Shown: positions 33,230-42,801, counted from the stretch's first letter. The stretch is 64,000 nt of DNA from Desulfobacterales bacterium (GCA_030834695.1 JAUQXK010000111.1:40139-104138), one strand, 5' to 3'. A program made the numbers and translations. The notes: generated from the sequence alone by a model not told the origin.

Positions 33230-34495
33230 ATGAAAGCCCCTTTAAACAGACGTGTGTTTGTCATCGGCTACGGTGCGGCGACCCCGTTGGGCCGGACGTT
33301 CGAGACGACCTGGCAACGCGCGATCGCCGGCCAGGCGGGTTTCCGGCGCCTGACCCGGTTCCGGATGGAATCGAGTTCCGCGATCGTCGGCGAAATCCCG
33401 GATTGGGACCCGATGCAGCTTGACTTCGTGGCGCCCCGCGAGGCTTATAACTGGAACGCCGCCTATGTCTTCCTGACCATGGCCGTCTGCCGCGAGGCTC
33501 TGCAGCGCGCGGGGCTGGAGATCGACGCGCACACCGGCCCCCGGACCGCCTGCCTGATCGGCTCCGCCCTGAACGGCACGGATGCCTTCCGGGTCGCGAT
33601 GGACAACTACATGAACCGGGGCCCGCTGAAGGTCAGCCCCTATCTCCTGCCCAACCTTTGCGCCAACCTGCCTTCCGGAAAGGCCGGGATGCTGATGGGG
33701 TTCACCGGGCCGATCTTCTCCCCGCAGGGGGCCTGCGCATCGGGCAATCACGCCATCGGCATCGGCGCGCGGATGATCCGGGACGGCGACTGCGACTTCG
33801 TCCTGGCCGGCGGCGTGGACACCTGCCTCGTGCCGGAAATCATGCAGGGGTTCGCGAACATGCTCGCCACGGCCTACATCACCCCCCCGGACCGCGCCTA
33901 CAACGATCCGGCACAGGCATCGCGGCCCTTCAGCATCGACCGGAAAGGCATGATCCTATCGGAAGGCGGGGCGGTGCTGGTGCTGGCGGCCGAAGAGGCG
34001 CTGGCGGCGTTCGGATTGACCCCGAAGGCCGAAGTTCTGGGGATCGGCTGGACATCGGACGCCCACCACTTCACGCTGCCCAACGGCCGGACCATCGTCC
34101 GGGCGATCCGGGAGGCCATCGACGATGCCGGCCTGGCGCCGGAGGATATCGCCTACGTCAACGCCCACGGCACGTCAACCCCCAAGGGCGACAAGGTGGA
34201 GATCGAATGCTTGAGAGAGGTCTTCGGACAAAAACTGGCCGGCATCCCCGTTTCCTCGAACAAGTCCCAGATCGGGCACACGCTCGGTGCGGCCGCGGCG
34301 ATCGAAGCCGCTCTGGGGATCGAGGCGATGCAGCAGGGGGTCATCCTGCCGACGATCAACCACATTCCCGACCCGGAGCTGGCGGACGTGGACGTCGTGC
34401 CCCACACGGCGCGCCGGCAGCGCTACGAGTTCTTTCTGTCCAATGCCTTCGGCTTCGGCGGCACCAATTGCTGCGTCGTGTTTCGAGGAGTGTGA
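33230..34495 (+). CDS. Beta-ketoacyl-ACP synthase (KS, intact triad)
   Basis: 421 residues with Cys169 (GACASGNHAIG), His313 (NAHGTSTPKGD) and His350 (SQIGHTLGAAAA). Standard FabF length. Its TGA is followed 1 base later by the TTG start of the thioesterase. It pairs with the preceding ketosynthase. Both carry a functional triad, so two active elongating enzymes may have different chain-length or substrate ranges. Confidence 0.92.
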   Translation: MKAPLNRRVFVIGYGAATPLGRTFETTWQRAIAGQAGFRRLTRFRMESSSAIVGEIPDWDPMQLDFVAPREAYNWNAAYVFLTMAVCREALQRAGLEIDAHTGPRTACLIGSALNGTDAFRVAMDNYMNRGPLKVSPYLLPNLCANLPSGKAGMLMGFTGPIFSPQGACASGNHAIGIGARMIRDGDCDFVLAGGVDTCLVPEIMQGFANMLATAYITPPDRAYNDPAQASRPFSIDRKGMILSEGGAVLVLAAEEALAAFGLTPKAEVLGIGWTSDAHHFTLPNGRTIVRAIREAIDDAGLAPEDIAYVNAHGTSTPKGDKVEIECLREVFGQKLAGIPVSSNKSQIGHTLGAAAAIEAALGIEAMQQGVILPTINHIPDPELADVDVVPHTARRQRYEFFLSNAFGFGGTNCCVVFRGV

Positions 34496-34496
34496 T

Positions 34497-34976
34497 TTGA
34501 GGCCGAAGCCTTTCATCCCCCGGCCGCTCGACGGACTTCCAGACTATGTCCGGGATCAAACCGGCGGGTGCGCGTGGCATTGCAGCCGCCTGCGGCCGCT
34601 TTACGCGGACACCGACCGCTCGCGGGTCGTCTACCACGCCAATTTCCTGCGCTACTTCGAGTTCGGGCGGGCGTCCCTGATGCGCGCGGCCGCCTATCCT
34701 TACAAGGAGATCGAAGACGGCGGCACGATTTATCCGATCATCCAGATCGGCATCGATTATTACAGCCCGGTGTACTATGACGACCCCATGTGCGTTTACA
34801 CGCGGCCCTCGGTTCTCGAACGGGTGCGGTTGCGCTTCGACTACGTCGTCACCCACGAGCAGACCCAGGCGATTGCCTGCACGGGGTTCACGCGGCATTG
34901 TGCGGTCAACGCCAGGGGAACCCCCGTGGAAGTGGATGCAAAAACGGCCCACCTATGGACGGTTTTCCCCCAGTAA
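34497..34976 (+). CDS. 4HBT-type acyl thioesterase with TTG start
   Basis: 159 residues. The start is a TTG at 34497 with GAGGAG 7 bases upstream, 1 base after the ketosynthase stop. LRPLYADTDRSRVVYHANFLRYFEFGRASLMR is the YbgC/4HBT signature with catalytic Asp (ADTDRS); IIQIGIDYYSPVYYDDPM follows. It is longer at the N-terminus than the thioesterase at 12222 by about 25 residues. It overlaps the dehydratase-PPTase gene by 22 bases. It likely offloads acyl chains from the carrier. Confidence 0.87.
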   Translation: MRPKPFIPRPLDGLPDYVRDQTGGCAWHCSRLRPLYADTDRSRVVYHANFLRYFEFGRASLMRAAAYPYKEIEDGGTIYPIIQIGIDYYSPVYYDDPMCVYTRPSVLERVRLRFDYVVTHEQTQAIACTGFTRHCAVNARGTPVEVDAKTAHLWTVFPQ

Positions 34977-36499
34977 TCGAATCCGCGCAGGTGCCGATCG
35001 AGATCCCCATTCGACCTTACCTGATGGATCATTGCTTCAACGGCCAGGCCGTATTCCCCGGGGTTGAGGCCATGGCAGCACTGGCGCAGGCGGTCAGGCG
35101 TTTCCGCCCGGCGGCCGACGTGACGTCCATGAGCGGGATCAGGTTCGACAAATTCTTGTACCTGGATCCCGGCGCCGGGTACGTGGCGGCGTTCGGCGAC
35201 ATTTCGGTTCATGCCAACGGCGATGTCCAGGCCGTGCTGACCACGAAATCCAGAACGAAACACACCGCCATGACGCGGGTCAAGCATCACGCCGCGCTGG
35301 TGGTGCCTCGCCACGCCGACCCGCCGCCGGAACTGCCGTTGGATCTCGCCTGTGCACCGGCAGGCGTCGGCTTTCCCGTCGGCAATCAGAACATCTACCC
35401 GGACCTGGTGGCCTTCGGGCCTTTCTATCGCAACGTGGTCGGATTGCACCTGACGCCGGGGGGGGCTGCTGCCGAAATCCGGACACCGGCGGCCGACGAT
35501 GCCGGCCCGCCGGCGGCCGGCCTGCTAGGCTCCCCGTTTGCCCTCGATGCTGCCTTTCATGTCGCCTGCGTGTGGGGGCAGCGATTCGCGGGGATCGTCG
35601 CCTTCCCGGTGGCCGTCGACCGGCGGCGGATATATGCCCCCACCTTGCCGGCTGAGACCTATTTCGTTCATCTCGTGCCGGTTCAAACCGATTCGGCCCT
35701 GCTCGTCTTCGACCTGCGGATCTATGATTGCGAAGGATCCTTGCGCGAAGCATGCTTCGGGGTGCGGATGCGCGATGTCAGCGGGGGCCGGATGATTCCT
35801 CCGAAGTGGATTAGAACGGGTGCGCAGGCCACGGCGGTGGACCGGATTGCTGGGGCGTGCCAGGCGGCGGCCGTGATCGAACTGGCCGCGCTGGCGCCCT
35901 TTGCCGAAAGAGCGCTCTCGGAGCCCGAACGCCTCCGGCTGGCGGGCATGGGCAGCCGGCGGAAGAAGAGCTATTTGGCGGCCCGCGTGGCGTGCAAGCG
36001 GGTCGCACGGCAGCTTTCGGACAATGACGCTCGAACCGCCGCCAGCGACATCACCACCGTCTGTCCCGACCGGCCGGAGCGCCCCCGCTGCCCTGCGAGC
36101 AATGGGCGCTGCATTTTCTCCTGCTCGGTCTCGCACGACGACCGTTTCGCCGTGGCGGTGGCTGCCGACCGGCGGGTGGGCGTCGACGTGGAGCAGGCCT
36201 CCGAGAGGCTGTTGAAATCGAGGTCCCTTTACATGAGCGAACCAGAGCAGGCCCTGGCGCGGGAATCGCAGCTGGGCGAAATCGAGGCGACTGTTAGGAT
36301 ATGGTCTATCAAAGAGGCGGTGGCCAAGGCGCTGGACATCTCTTTGGCCGCTGCCTGGAATCGGGTCGAGGTCTGCACGGTCGATTCTTTTGAGAGCCTT
36401 TTTACGGTGGACGGGCAAGATGCGTGGTCGGCGGTTCATGAAATGGTGGAGGAGCATGTTTTTACACTCGTTGACCGACCGAACGCTTCGATGTTCTGA
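34955..36499 (+). CDS. Polyketide-type dehydratase fused to a 4'-phosphopantetheinyl transferase
   Basis: 514 residues. Residues 15-290 are a double-hotdog dehydratase: His26 in the HxxxGxxxxP motif (DHCFNGQAVFPGVEAM) and Asp198 in FALDAAFHVACVW. Residues 330-500 are a Sfp/HetI-type PPTase: FSCSVSHDD (390-396), VGVDVEQASERLL (408-420) and IWSIKEAVAKAL (449-460), the ligands for Mg and CoA. The single chain could thus activate carriers and dehydrate their cargo. It overlaps the thioesterase by 22 bases. A fused DH-PPTase is an unusual arrangement, and the only dedicated PPTase I see in the locus. Confidence 0.85.
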   Translation: MDGFPPVIESAQVPIEIPIRPYLMDHCFNGQAVFPGVEAMAALAQAVRRFRPAADVTSMSGIRFDKFLYLDPGAGYVAAFGDISVHANGDVQAVLTTKSRTKHTAMTRVKHHAALVVPRHADPPPELPLDLACAPAGVGFPVGNQNIYPDLVAFGPFYRNVVGLHLTPGGAAAEIRTPAADDAGPPAAGLLGSPFALDAAFHVACVWGQRFAGIVAFPVAVDRRRIYAPTLPAETYFVHLVPVQTDSALLVFDLRIYDCEGSLREACFGVRMRDVSGGRMIPPKWIRTGAQATAVDRIAGACQAAAVIELAALAPFAERALSEPERLRLAGMGSRRKKSYLAARVACKRVARQLSDNDARTAASDITTVCPDRPERPRCPASNGRCIFSCSVSHDDRFAVAVAADRRVGVDVEQASERLLKSRSLYMSEPEQALARESQLGEIEATVRIWSIKEAVAKALDISLAAAWNRVEVCTVDSFESLFTVDGQDAWSAVHEMVEEHVFTLVDRPNASMF

Positions 36500-36525
36500 A
36501 AAACGACCAGCAACCTGTTAGGGTC

Positions 36526-37512
36526 ATGAGGCTGAAACACATGATGCATTTGCGGCGAGTGCTCTTTCCCCTGCCGATTCTGATATTCCTTGCCTTCGGA
36601 TGCACGGCCAGCCTGCCGAAAGGGCAGGTGACCGGACCGAAGACGTATAAAAACCGTGTCGATGCGCAGACCGACGGGTTTTCCCGCACGTATCTGGTCC
36701 ACGTCCCGCCCGGCTATGCCCCTGAAACACCGCTCCCCCTGGTGGTCGTCATCCACGGGGCGTTCGACACAGCGGAAGGAATGGAAAGAATTTCAGGATT
36801 CAGTCGACTCGCGGATCAGGAAGGTTTTATCGTTCTTTATCCCAACGGCATAGGCCTTTTGGGGTTCCTACAGCATTGGAACGCCGGGCACTGCTGCGGC
36901 AAAGCCGCAGAGGACCTTGTCGACGATGTGGGGTTCGTCGCCGCAACCATCGAAGATGTATGCACCCGGCTCAGTGTTGATCGCGACCGCATTTACATGG
37001 TGGGGTTCTCCAATGGAGGCATGTTGGCACATCGCTTTGCCGCGGAACGGGGAGACCTCTTGGCGGCGGTTGCCCCCATGGCGGCGTCCATCGGCGGCAA
37101 AGCCGCAGAAGACCGTTCCGAATGGCGCATTCCCGAACCCGTGCAGCCGCTTCCCATAATCATCGTGCATGGCTTGTCGGACGATGACGTCCCTTACGAG
37201 GGAGGAATCAGCCGTTATCGGGGAGGGACCCGCACCTACTGGTCGGTCGAGCAATCGGCTGATTTTTGGGTGACCCGAAATGGCTGCAGATCAACCGCCG
37301 TGACCCAGACCTTCCGTGAAGCGAGGGTTATATTGAAAACATGGACAGATTGCTCGAAGCACACCGAGGTGGTTCTCTGTCTGATCAGGGACTGGGGGCA
37401 CCTCTGGCCGGGCGGCTCTTTTACGGCGGCCTTGGATGAAGACGATCCTCTGCGGAATTATGACATAGCTGAAACCCTGTGGGGTTTCTTCAAGTCGCAT
37501 CGGAGGCGTTGA
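36526..37512 (+). CDS. PHB-depolymerase/feruloyl-esterase-like lipoprotein (LpqC-type)
   Basis: 328 residues. A signal peptide ending LAFGC (lipobox) makes it a lipoprotein. VVVIHGAFDTAEGMER, VGFSNGGMLAHRFAAE (catalytic Ser in GFSNGGM) and VHGLSDDDVPYEGG are family motifs; RDWGHLWPGGS near the end holds the His. Members hydrolyse esters of aromatic acids or hydroxyalkanoates. At the end of an arylpolyene operon it might cleave an aryl ester, or be unrelated. It has 27 bases of spacing from the dehydratase-PPTase. Confidence 0.82.
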   Translation: MRLKHMMHLRRVLFPLPILIFLAFGCTASLPKGQVTGPKTYKNRVDAQTDGFSRTYLVHVPPGYAPETPLPLVVVIHGAFDTAEGMERISGFSRLADQEGFIVLYPNGIGLLGFLQHWNAGHCCGKAAEDLVDDVGFVAATIEDVCTRLSVDRDRIYMVGFSNGGMLAHRFAAERGDLLAAVAPMAASIGGKAAEDRSEWRIPEPVQPLPIIIVHGLSDDDVPYEGGISRYRGGTRTYWSVEQSADFWVTRNGCRSTAVTQTFREARVILKTWTDCSKHTEVVLCLIRDWGHLWPGGSFTAALDEDDPLRNYDIAETLWGFFKSHRRR

Positions 37513-37540
37513 GACCTAAGGGGTGCGCAGGGGCGGCTTT

Positions 37541-37900
37541 TCAGTTGGCGGCATGTTTTCCTCCCATTTTTTCAACGAGCATCCGGGTGGCCCAGCGCAG
37601 AAAAATAGCTGAATATTTCGCCCCGGCCAGATACATCCCCGCCATGAAAACCAGATGTGATAAACCGTAGACCAGGGGGCCGCCGATCACGGCCACGAGA
37701 GGCTCCCGGAAATAGACGGCCAGGCCGGCCAGGGCGCTGACGGCTGGCCATCCGATGACGTAGCTGAGGCCGATCAGAAACACGCCCAGCAGGATTCGCA
37801 CAGTCGGCTTTTCCCTGAAAGCGGCCAAGTCGGCCTTCTCCTCGACCGCGCTGCGTGCATAAGGTGTTTGGGCGATTCGTCTGACGATCCTGGACATCAT
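37541..37900 (-). CDS. Small membrane protein of unknown function
   Basis: 119 residues from ATG 37900 (the frame extends to 37969 with no better signal). Two to three hydrophobic segments: VRILLGVFLIGLSYVIGWPAVSALAGLAVYF and PLVAVIGGPLVYGLSHLVFMAGMYLAG. The N-terminus is basic and faces the cytoplasm by the positive-inside rule. I do not recognise it. It is opposed to the flanking genes and may have its own promoter. It could be a membrane adaptor of the export system; that is only a guess. Confidence 0.6.
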   Translation of the reverse strand: MMSRIVRRIAQTPYARSAVEEKADLAAFREKPTVRILLGVFLIGLSYVIGWPAVSALAGLAVYFREPLVAVIGGPLVYGLSHLVFMAGMYLAGAKYSAIFLRWATRMLVEKMGGKHAAN

Positions 37901-37925
37901 ATGAATATGCAATTTCAGAGGCCGG

Positions 37926-37953
37926 TTTTCAAAGGTGAATAATATGTTATACT
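37926..37953 (+). promoter_or_regulatory. Extended -10 promoter for the GT25-MMPL operon
   Basis: TTTTCA (37926-37931), 16-base spacer, TATACT (37948-37953) with the extended TGt in front. It begins the plus-strand operon at 37993-43347. Confidence 0.5.
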
Positions 37954-37992
37954 GCAAATCCAGCGTCAAGAAAACGCGTTTTCCGTCGCCCG

Positions 37993-38820
37993 GTGCAGGC
38001 AGCGATTCGGGAATTCTTCCCGGACCATCCAGTCGAATTTCACCGCTGCCGGCCGGTTGCTAAAACTGAACAGGGTTGGTTCGCCGTGGGACATGCAGCG
38101 GATGCGTCTTCACCGTCCGCCCTTTGGGGCTACTTCGACCGCATCTACTGCATCTCGCTGGACGAGCGAGAAGACCGCCGGCAGGAAGCTGAAAGGCAGT
38201 TTCGTGCCGTCGGTTTGAGCGGCGGGGTCGAATTCGTCATCGTGAAGAAGCACCCGGTTGACAACGAGCGGGGGATTTACGAGTCGCACCTGGAATGCTT
38301 CCGCAGGGGGATCGCAGCCGACGCCCGGAATATGCTCGTCTTCGAGGACGACATCGTTTTCGAACGCTTCAGCACCCGGGTGCTTTCGGACTGCGTGCGT
38401 TTCATGTCCAGCCATGACGACTGGAAGCTTTTCTTTTTCGGGTGTCTGACGTCCGGCAGCCGGAAAACCCCCAACGCCTCGGTGCTGAGCGTGCGTTACC
38501 GCAGCCTCACCCACGCCTATGCGGTTCAACGCCGCTTTGCCGAGAGCCTGCTTCGGCGGCCCTGGCGCCAACGGCCTTACGATGCGGTGCTGAGTTCTTT
38601 GAGCGACGAGTATTTTGCGGCCTACCCGTCGTTCGCGTTCCAGAGCAATGCCCGCACGGACAATATGCGGCTCGACAAGCTGGACCGATGGCGGCGGCGC
38701 TGCGGCGGGCTTGCGAGAATCCAGAAACTGGACGAGTTCTATCACCGCAACCGGCGGATGGTCATCGGGGTGCACGTGTTCCTGATCATGGTCTTGCTGG
38801 CGCTGATGGCCGGCACTTGA
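37993..38820 (+). CDS. Family 25 glycosyltransferase-like protein
   Basis: 275 residues from a GTG at 37993; a GTG at 38086 is an alternative. The GT25 signature IYCISLDEREDRRQEAERQF opens the catalytic domain near residue 50, and LVFEDDIVFERF is the DxD-type metal site (EDD). The tail has a hydrophobic segment (VHVFLIMVLLALMAGT) that may anchor it. GT25 enzymes add sugars such as galactose to lipooligosaccharide. Next to the MMPL exporter it may glycosylate the product or its lipid carrier. The acceptor is unknown. Confidence 0.8.
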   Translation: MQAAIREFFPDHPVEFHRCRPVAKTEQGWFAVGHAADASSPSALWGYFDRIYCISLDEREDRRQEAERQFRAVGLSGGVEFVIVKKHPVDNERGIYESHLECFRRGIAADARNMLVFEDDIVFERFSTRVLSDCVRFMSSHDDWKLFFFGCLTSGSRKTPNASVLSVRYRSLTHAYAVQRRFAESLLRRPWRQRPYDAVLSSLSDEYFAAYPSFAFQSNARTDNMRLDKLDRWRRRCGGLARIQKLDEFYHRNRRMVIGVHVFLIMVLLALMAGT

Positions 38821-38827
38821 AGCGCAT

Positions 38828-41800
38828 ATGAAACGGTTGCCCTTGAACTGGCGATTCCTGATCCTGGCCCTTTTGGCCACGGCCGGTCTGTTCGGCTGGG
38901 GACTGCACCGGCTTGAAATCGATACCGACATCATCGGTGCGCTTCCGCAGACGGACCCCGTCGTCGCCGATGCCGCCTACCTGCTGTTGAACCATCCCAT
39001 GCAGAATCAGGTGGCGATCGACGTTTCCCTGAAGACCGCCGACCCGGACATCCTGATCGCCTGCGGCAAGCTGGTCGAGGACCGCTTGCGGGAGAGCGGG
39101 CTGTTCAAGAGCGTCGGCATGGAGGACCTCCAGGCGCTCATGCCGGACATGCTCGACCACCTGTCGACCCACCTGCCGGTTCTTTTTTCGGCCGAGGACC
39201 TGGACCGTCAGGTTCGGCCGCTGCTGGCGCCGGAAGCCCTGCAGCAGCGCTTGGAGGAGATCCACGCGGGCTTGCAAGGGCTGGAGAGCATCGGCCAGCA
39301 GGCATGGATTGCCCGGGATCCGCTGAATCTCAGCGGGCTGGTATGGAAGCGGCTGTCGCACCTGCTTCCGTCGACCGGCGCCCGCATCTACCGGGGAAAT
39401 CTTCTGTCGGCCGACGGCCGGCATCTGCTGGTGGTTGCCAGCCCGGCGGCGTCGAGCACGGCCACCGATTTCGCCGCCTTGATCATGGAGCGGATGAACC
39501 GGATCGCGACCGAGGTCCGGCAGACATTCGGGCCGGGGGTCGCGCTGACTCCGGTTGGGGCCTACCGGGCCGCCCTGGACAATCAGCAGATCATCAAGAA
39601 AGACATCGGCTTCGCCGTGGTGCTGTCCACCGTCGGCATCGCGGTGCTGCTCTTTTTTTCATTCTGCCGACCGGTGGTCGGCCTTTTTTCGCTTTTACCG
39701 GCGCTGGCCGGCACCATGCTCGCCTACTTCATCTTCTCGCTTTTTCACCGGTCCATATCGATTCTGGTGCTCGGGTTCGGAGGCGCGATCATATCCTTCA
39801 GCGTCGATCAGGGGATCGTTTATCTGCTCTTTCTCGACCGGCCCCACCGCACCTCCGGGAAGGAGGTGTCCGACGAGGTGCGCGGCATGGGGCTCCTGGC
39901 GGTGCTGACCACCGTGGCCGCCTTCGGGACCCTGTGTTTCAGCGGCTTTCCGGTATTCATCCAGCTGGGGCAGTTTACGATGCTGGGCCTGGGATTGTGC
40001 TTTCTCATCGTGCATATGATTTTCCCCAGGATTTTCCCGGTGCTGCCGTCGGGAGGCCAGCGTTCGCTGCACCTGCAAAAGGTCGCGGACGCGCTGGCCG
40101 GCACGGGCGGCAAAGGGTTCTGGGTCGCGGTGATCTTCATGGCCGTCATGGCCGCTTTTGCCAGGCCCGATTTTCACGTGAGCCTGCAGGCCATGAACAC
40201 CGTGGGCGCCGAAACCCTGGCGGCCGAAAAGCGGCTCACCGACGTGTGGGGCGGCATCTTCGACAAGGTGTACGTGCTGGCGGAGGGGTCGTCGATCGAG
40301 GACCTCCAGCATCAGGGCGATGCCCTGCTCGACAAGGTCACCGCGGATCTGCGCGCGGGGGTTTTGTCATCCGGCTTCGTATCCTCCATGATCGCTCCGG
40401 GCGCGGACTTGTGCCAGAAGAATTTCGACGCTTGGAGAGCATTCTGGGGCCCCGGACGGGGCGACGCCTTGAAGCGCGCCATCGTCGGCCTGTCCGTTCC
40501 GATGGGGTTCGCGGAGGATGCCTTCACCGGCTTTTACAAAATACTGAGCGCGCCATCCGCTCCCGCCGCAGACGCTCAGCTGCTGAGCCGGTTCCCCGGC
40601 TTCCTGGGGGTTTCCAGAAGCCCGGATGGGTCCAAGTGGATCCAGGTGTCCACCCTGACCACCGGGCCGGCTTATGACGCCCGGCTGTTCTACGAAGCCT
40701 ACCGCGGCTCGGTCAAGCTGTTCGACCCCCTGTTTTTTTCGAAGCGCATCGGTGATCTTCTGTTCAGCACCGCGACCACCTTTTTCCTGATCAATGTGAT
40801 CTGCGGCGTCGCCCTGGTCGCCGTTTGTCTCTTAAGCTGGTCTCTCACGGCGGCGTGTATGCTGCCCCTGGCTTTCGCCATGATCGGCACGCTGGGCACA
40901 TTATATGTCTTGGGCCGGCCGCTGGACATCCCGGGGATGATGCTGTCGATCATCGTTTTCGGCCTCGGTATCGATTATTCGATTTTTTTCGTCCGATCCT
41001 TTCAGCGATACGGCACACTGGATCATCCGGCGTTCGCGCGCATTCGAATGGCCGTCTTGCTTTCGGCCGCCACCACCCTCCTGGGCTTCGGGGCCATGTG
41101 GGCCGCCGATCATTCGATGCTTAAGAGCACCGGCGTCACGGCGTTTCTGGGCATCGGGTACTCGGCGATCGGTGCATTCTTAATCCTGCCCCCCGTGCTG
41201 GGTCACCTTGAAAGGCGCCGGCAGGCCCGGAACGCGGCCGGCGGCACTCTCCAGGAGCGGGTCTACCGCCGCTACCGCGACATGGAAGCCTATCCCAGAC
41301 TCTTCGCGCGGTTCAAGATGCGCCTGGATCCGATGTTCCCCGAGCTGGAGCGGATGTTGCGAAACACCGACGGCATCCAGACGATTCTGGACATCGGCAC
41401 CGGCTATGGCGTGCCCGCGAGCTGGCTCCTGGAGCGGTTCACAGGGGCGCGGCTGCGCGGGATCGAGCCGTCGCCGGAGCGCGTGCGAGTCGCCGCCATA
41501 GCGCTGGGCGACCGGGGGGTGGTTTCACAGGGGCGCGCTCCGGAAATTCCCGACGTCCACAGCCCCGTCGACCTGTCCACCATGATCGACATGGTTCACT
41601 TCCTGACGGACGGCGGATTCGCCGACACGCTGGAGCGTCTGCGGGAGCGAATCCGCCACGACGGGAAGCTGATCATCCGCGCCTCGCTTCCGCCGAAGCG
41701 GCGACGGCCCTGGGCGTGGTGGCTCCAGAACCTGATCCTGAGATGGTCCCGGATTCCCGCTTTCTATCGGACCGCACCCCAGCTGGAGCGCATGGTCGTG

Positions 41801-41881
41801 GAATCGGGGTTCCGGATGGAACATACGCTCACATCCGGCCGCGATGAAGAACTCGTCTGGCTGGTCGCCCGGAAAGCTTGA
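38828..41881 (+). CDS. MMPL/RND-type exporter fused to a SAM-dependent methyltransferase
   Basis: 1017 residues. Residues 1-800 are an RND/MMPL transporter: an N-terminal helix, a periplasmic domain, a bundle of helices (GFAVVLSTVGIAVLLFFSFC, FGGAIISFSVDQGIVYLLFL), a second periplasmic domain and a second bundle (IIVFGLGIDYSIFFVRSFQR, the conserved GxxxDYxxF). Residues about 820-1017 are a class I SAM methyltransferase with ILDIGTGYGVPASWLL (853-868) and an LSTMIDMVHFLTDGG segment. Exporters of aryl polyene clusters belong to this MMPL type. The fused methyltransferase is unusual and may methylate the cargo or a carrier at the membrane. It starts 7 bases after GT25. Confidence 0.9.
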   Translation: MKRLPLNWRFLILALLATAGLFGWGLHRLEIDTDIIGALPQTDPVVADAAYLLLNHPMQNQVAIDVSLKTADPDILIACGKLVEDRLRESGLFKSVGMEDLQALMPDMLDHLSTHLPVLFSAEDLDRQVRPLLAPEALQQRLEEIHAGLQGLESIGQQAWIARDPLNLSGLVWKRLSHLLPSTGARIYRGNLLSADGRHLLVVASPAASSTATDFAALIMERMNRIATEVRQTFGPGVALTPVGAYRAALDNQQIIKKDIGFAVVLSTVGIAVLLFFSFCRPVVGLFSLLPALAGTMLAYFIFSLFHRSISILVLGFGGAIISFSVDQGIVYLLFLDRPHRTSGKEVSDEVRGMGLLAVLTTVAAFGTLCFSGFPVFIQLGQFTMLGLGLCFLIVHMIFPRIFPVLPSGGQRSLHLQKVADALAGTGGKGFWVAVIFMAVMAAFARPDFHVSLQAMNTVGAETLAAEKRLTDVWGGIFDKVYVLAEGSSIEDLQHQGDALLDKVTADLRAGVLSSGFVSSMIAPGADLCQKNFDAWRAFWGPGRGDALKRAIVGLSVPMGFAEDAFTGFYKILSAPSAPAADAQLLSRFPGFLGVSRSPDGSKWIQVSTLTTGPAYDARLFYEAYRGSVKLFDPLFFSKRIGDLLFSTATTFFLINVICGVALVAVCLLSWSLTAACMLPLAFAMIGTLGTLYVLGRPLDIPGMMLSIIVFGLGIDYSIFFVRSFQRYGTLDHPAFARIRMAVLLSAATTLLGFGAMWAADHSMLKSTGVTAFLGIGYSAIGAFLILPPVLGHLERRRQARNAAGGTLQERVYRRYRDMEAYPRLFARFKMRLDPMFPELERMLRNTDGIQTILDIGTGYGVPASWLLERFTGARLRGIEPSPERVRVAAIALGDRGVVSQGRAPEIPDVHSPVDLSTMIDMVHFLTDGGFADTLERLRERIRHDGKLIIRASLPPKRRRPWAWWLQNLILRWSRIPAFYRTAPQLERMVVESGFRMEHTLTSGRDEELVWLVARKA

Positions 41882-42795
41882 TGCGTCCCATTAAAAACGT
41901 TTTCGCCAACTGGCTGCCGCAGTCGCCGATGGGGCGCATCGGATGGGCCGCCTTTCTGTCGGCCGTGCTGCTGGCATGGGCGGACCTCCGGCTGGCCGTG
42001 ATCCCCCTGGGAGGGTTCGCCCTGCTGTGCGCGGCGGCGGCGTCCGTCCCTTCTTCCAGCTTCTTCCTGCCGGTGATCAGCCGCGGGACCAGCGGCCGGA
42101 AGGCTGTCGCCCTCACCTTCGACGACGGCCCCGATCCGCTGACCACGCCCGCACTGCTGCGGCTCTTGAAGGAGCATCGAGTCAGCGGGACGTTTTTCGT
42201 GACCGGCCACCGGGTCGTCCGGTACCCCGAGCTGGCCCGAGACATCGTGGCGCAGGGTCACAGCCTGGGCAACCATTCGTTCCGCCACGACATGCTGGGC
42301 GCCTTCCGGAGCACGACGACGCTGCGGCAGGAAATCCGGGCTGCCCAACGCGCGCTGAAAGACCTCGGCATCGTCGCCCTGGCGTATCGCCCCCCCATGG
42401 GCATCACCTCCCCGCGCCTGCAGCGGGTCATTTGCGAGGAAGGCATGTTCGTCGTCAATTTCAGCTGCCGAGCCTGGGACGGCGGCAATCGACGGTTGAG
42501 AAATCTGTCTGGCCGAATCCTGAAACGGGTGCGCGACGGCGACATCCTGCTCCTGCACGAAAACCTTCCGCGACCGTCTCTGCTGCCCGGCTGGGTCGGG
42601 GAAGTGGATCGCATTTTACAGGGAATCCGTGAGAAAGGCCTGGAGGTTCTGCCGCTCGCGGACATGATCGGAAGGCCGGTGATGGCCGCGGCCGCGGAGC
42701 GGGACGGCCGCAGCGGCGGTGGAAACGGCGAGCCTTCCGCGCGGATCGGGCCCGGCGCGTACGCGCCGCGTTCGACCCACCCCGATGAGCCATAG
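41881..42795 (+). CDS. Polysaccharide deacetylase (NodB/CE4) family protein
   Basis: 304 residues from the ATG at 41881 that overlaps the exporter stop (TGATG). Two N-terminal hydrophobic segments (IGWAAFLSAVLLAWADLRL, LGGFALLCAAAASV) precede the CE4 domain: LTFDDGPDP (metal Asp), GNHSFRHD (HxxxH-type metal ligands) and LAYRPPMG. The C-terminal 40 residues are low-complexity Gly/Arg/Ala. Related proteins are in flexirubin and aryl polyene clusters, where they may deacylate or hydrolyse an intermediate. The actual substrate is not known. Confidence 0.85.
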   Translation: MRPIKNVFANWLPQSPMGRIGWAAFLSAVLLAWADLRLAVIPLGGFALLCAAAASVPSSSFFLPVISRGTSGRKAVALTFDDGPDPLTTPALLRLLKEHRVSGTFFVTGHRVVRYPELARDIVAQGHSLGNHSFRHDMLGAFRSTTTLRQEIRAAQRALKDLGIVALAYRPPMGITSPRLQRVICEEGMFVVNFSCRAWDGGNRRLRNLSGRILKRVRDGDILLLHENLPRPSLLPGWVGEVDRILQGIREKGLEVLPLADMIGRPVMAAAAERDGRSGGGNGEPSARIGPGAYAPRSTHPDEP

Positions 42796-42801
42796 CCGGC
42801 C

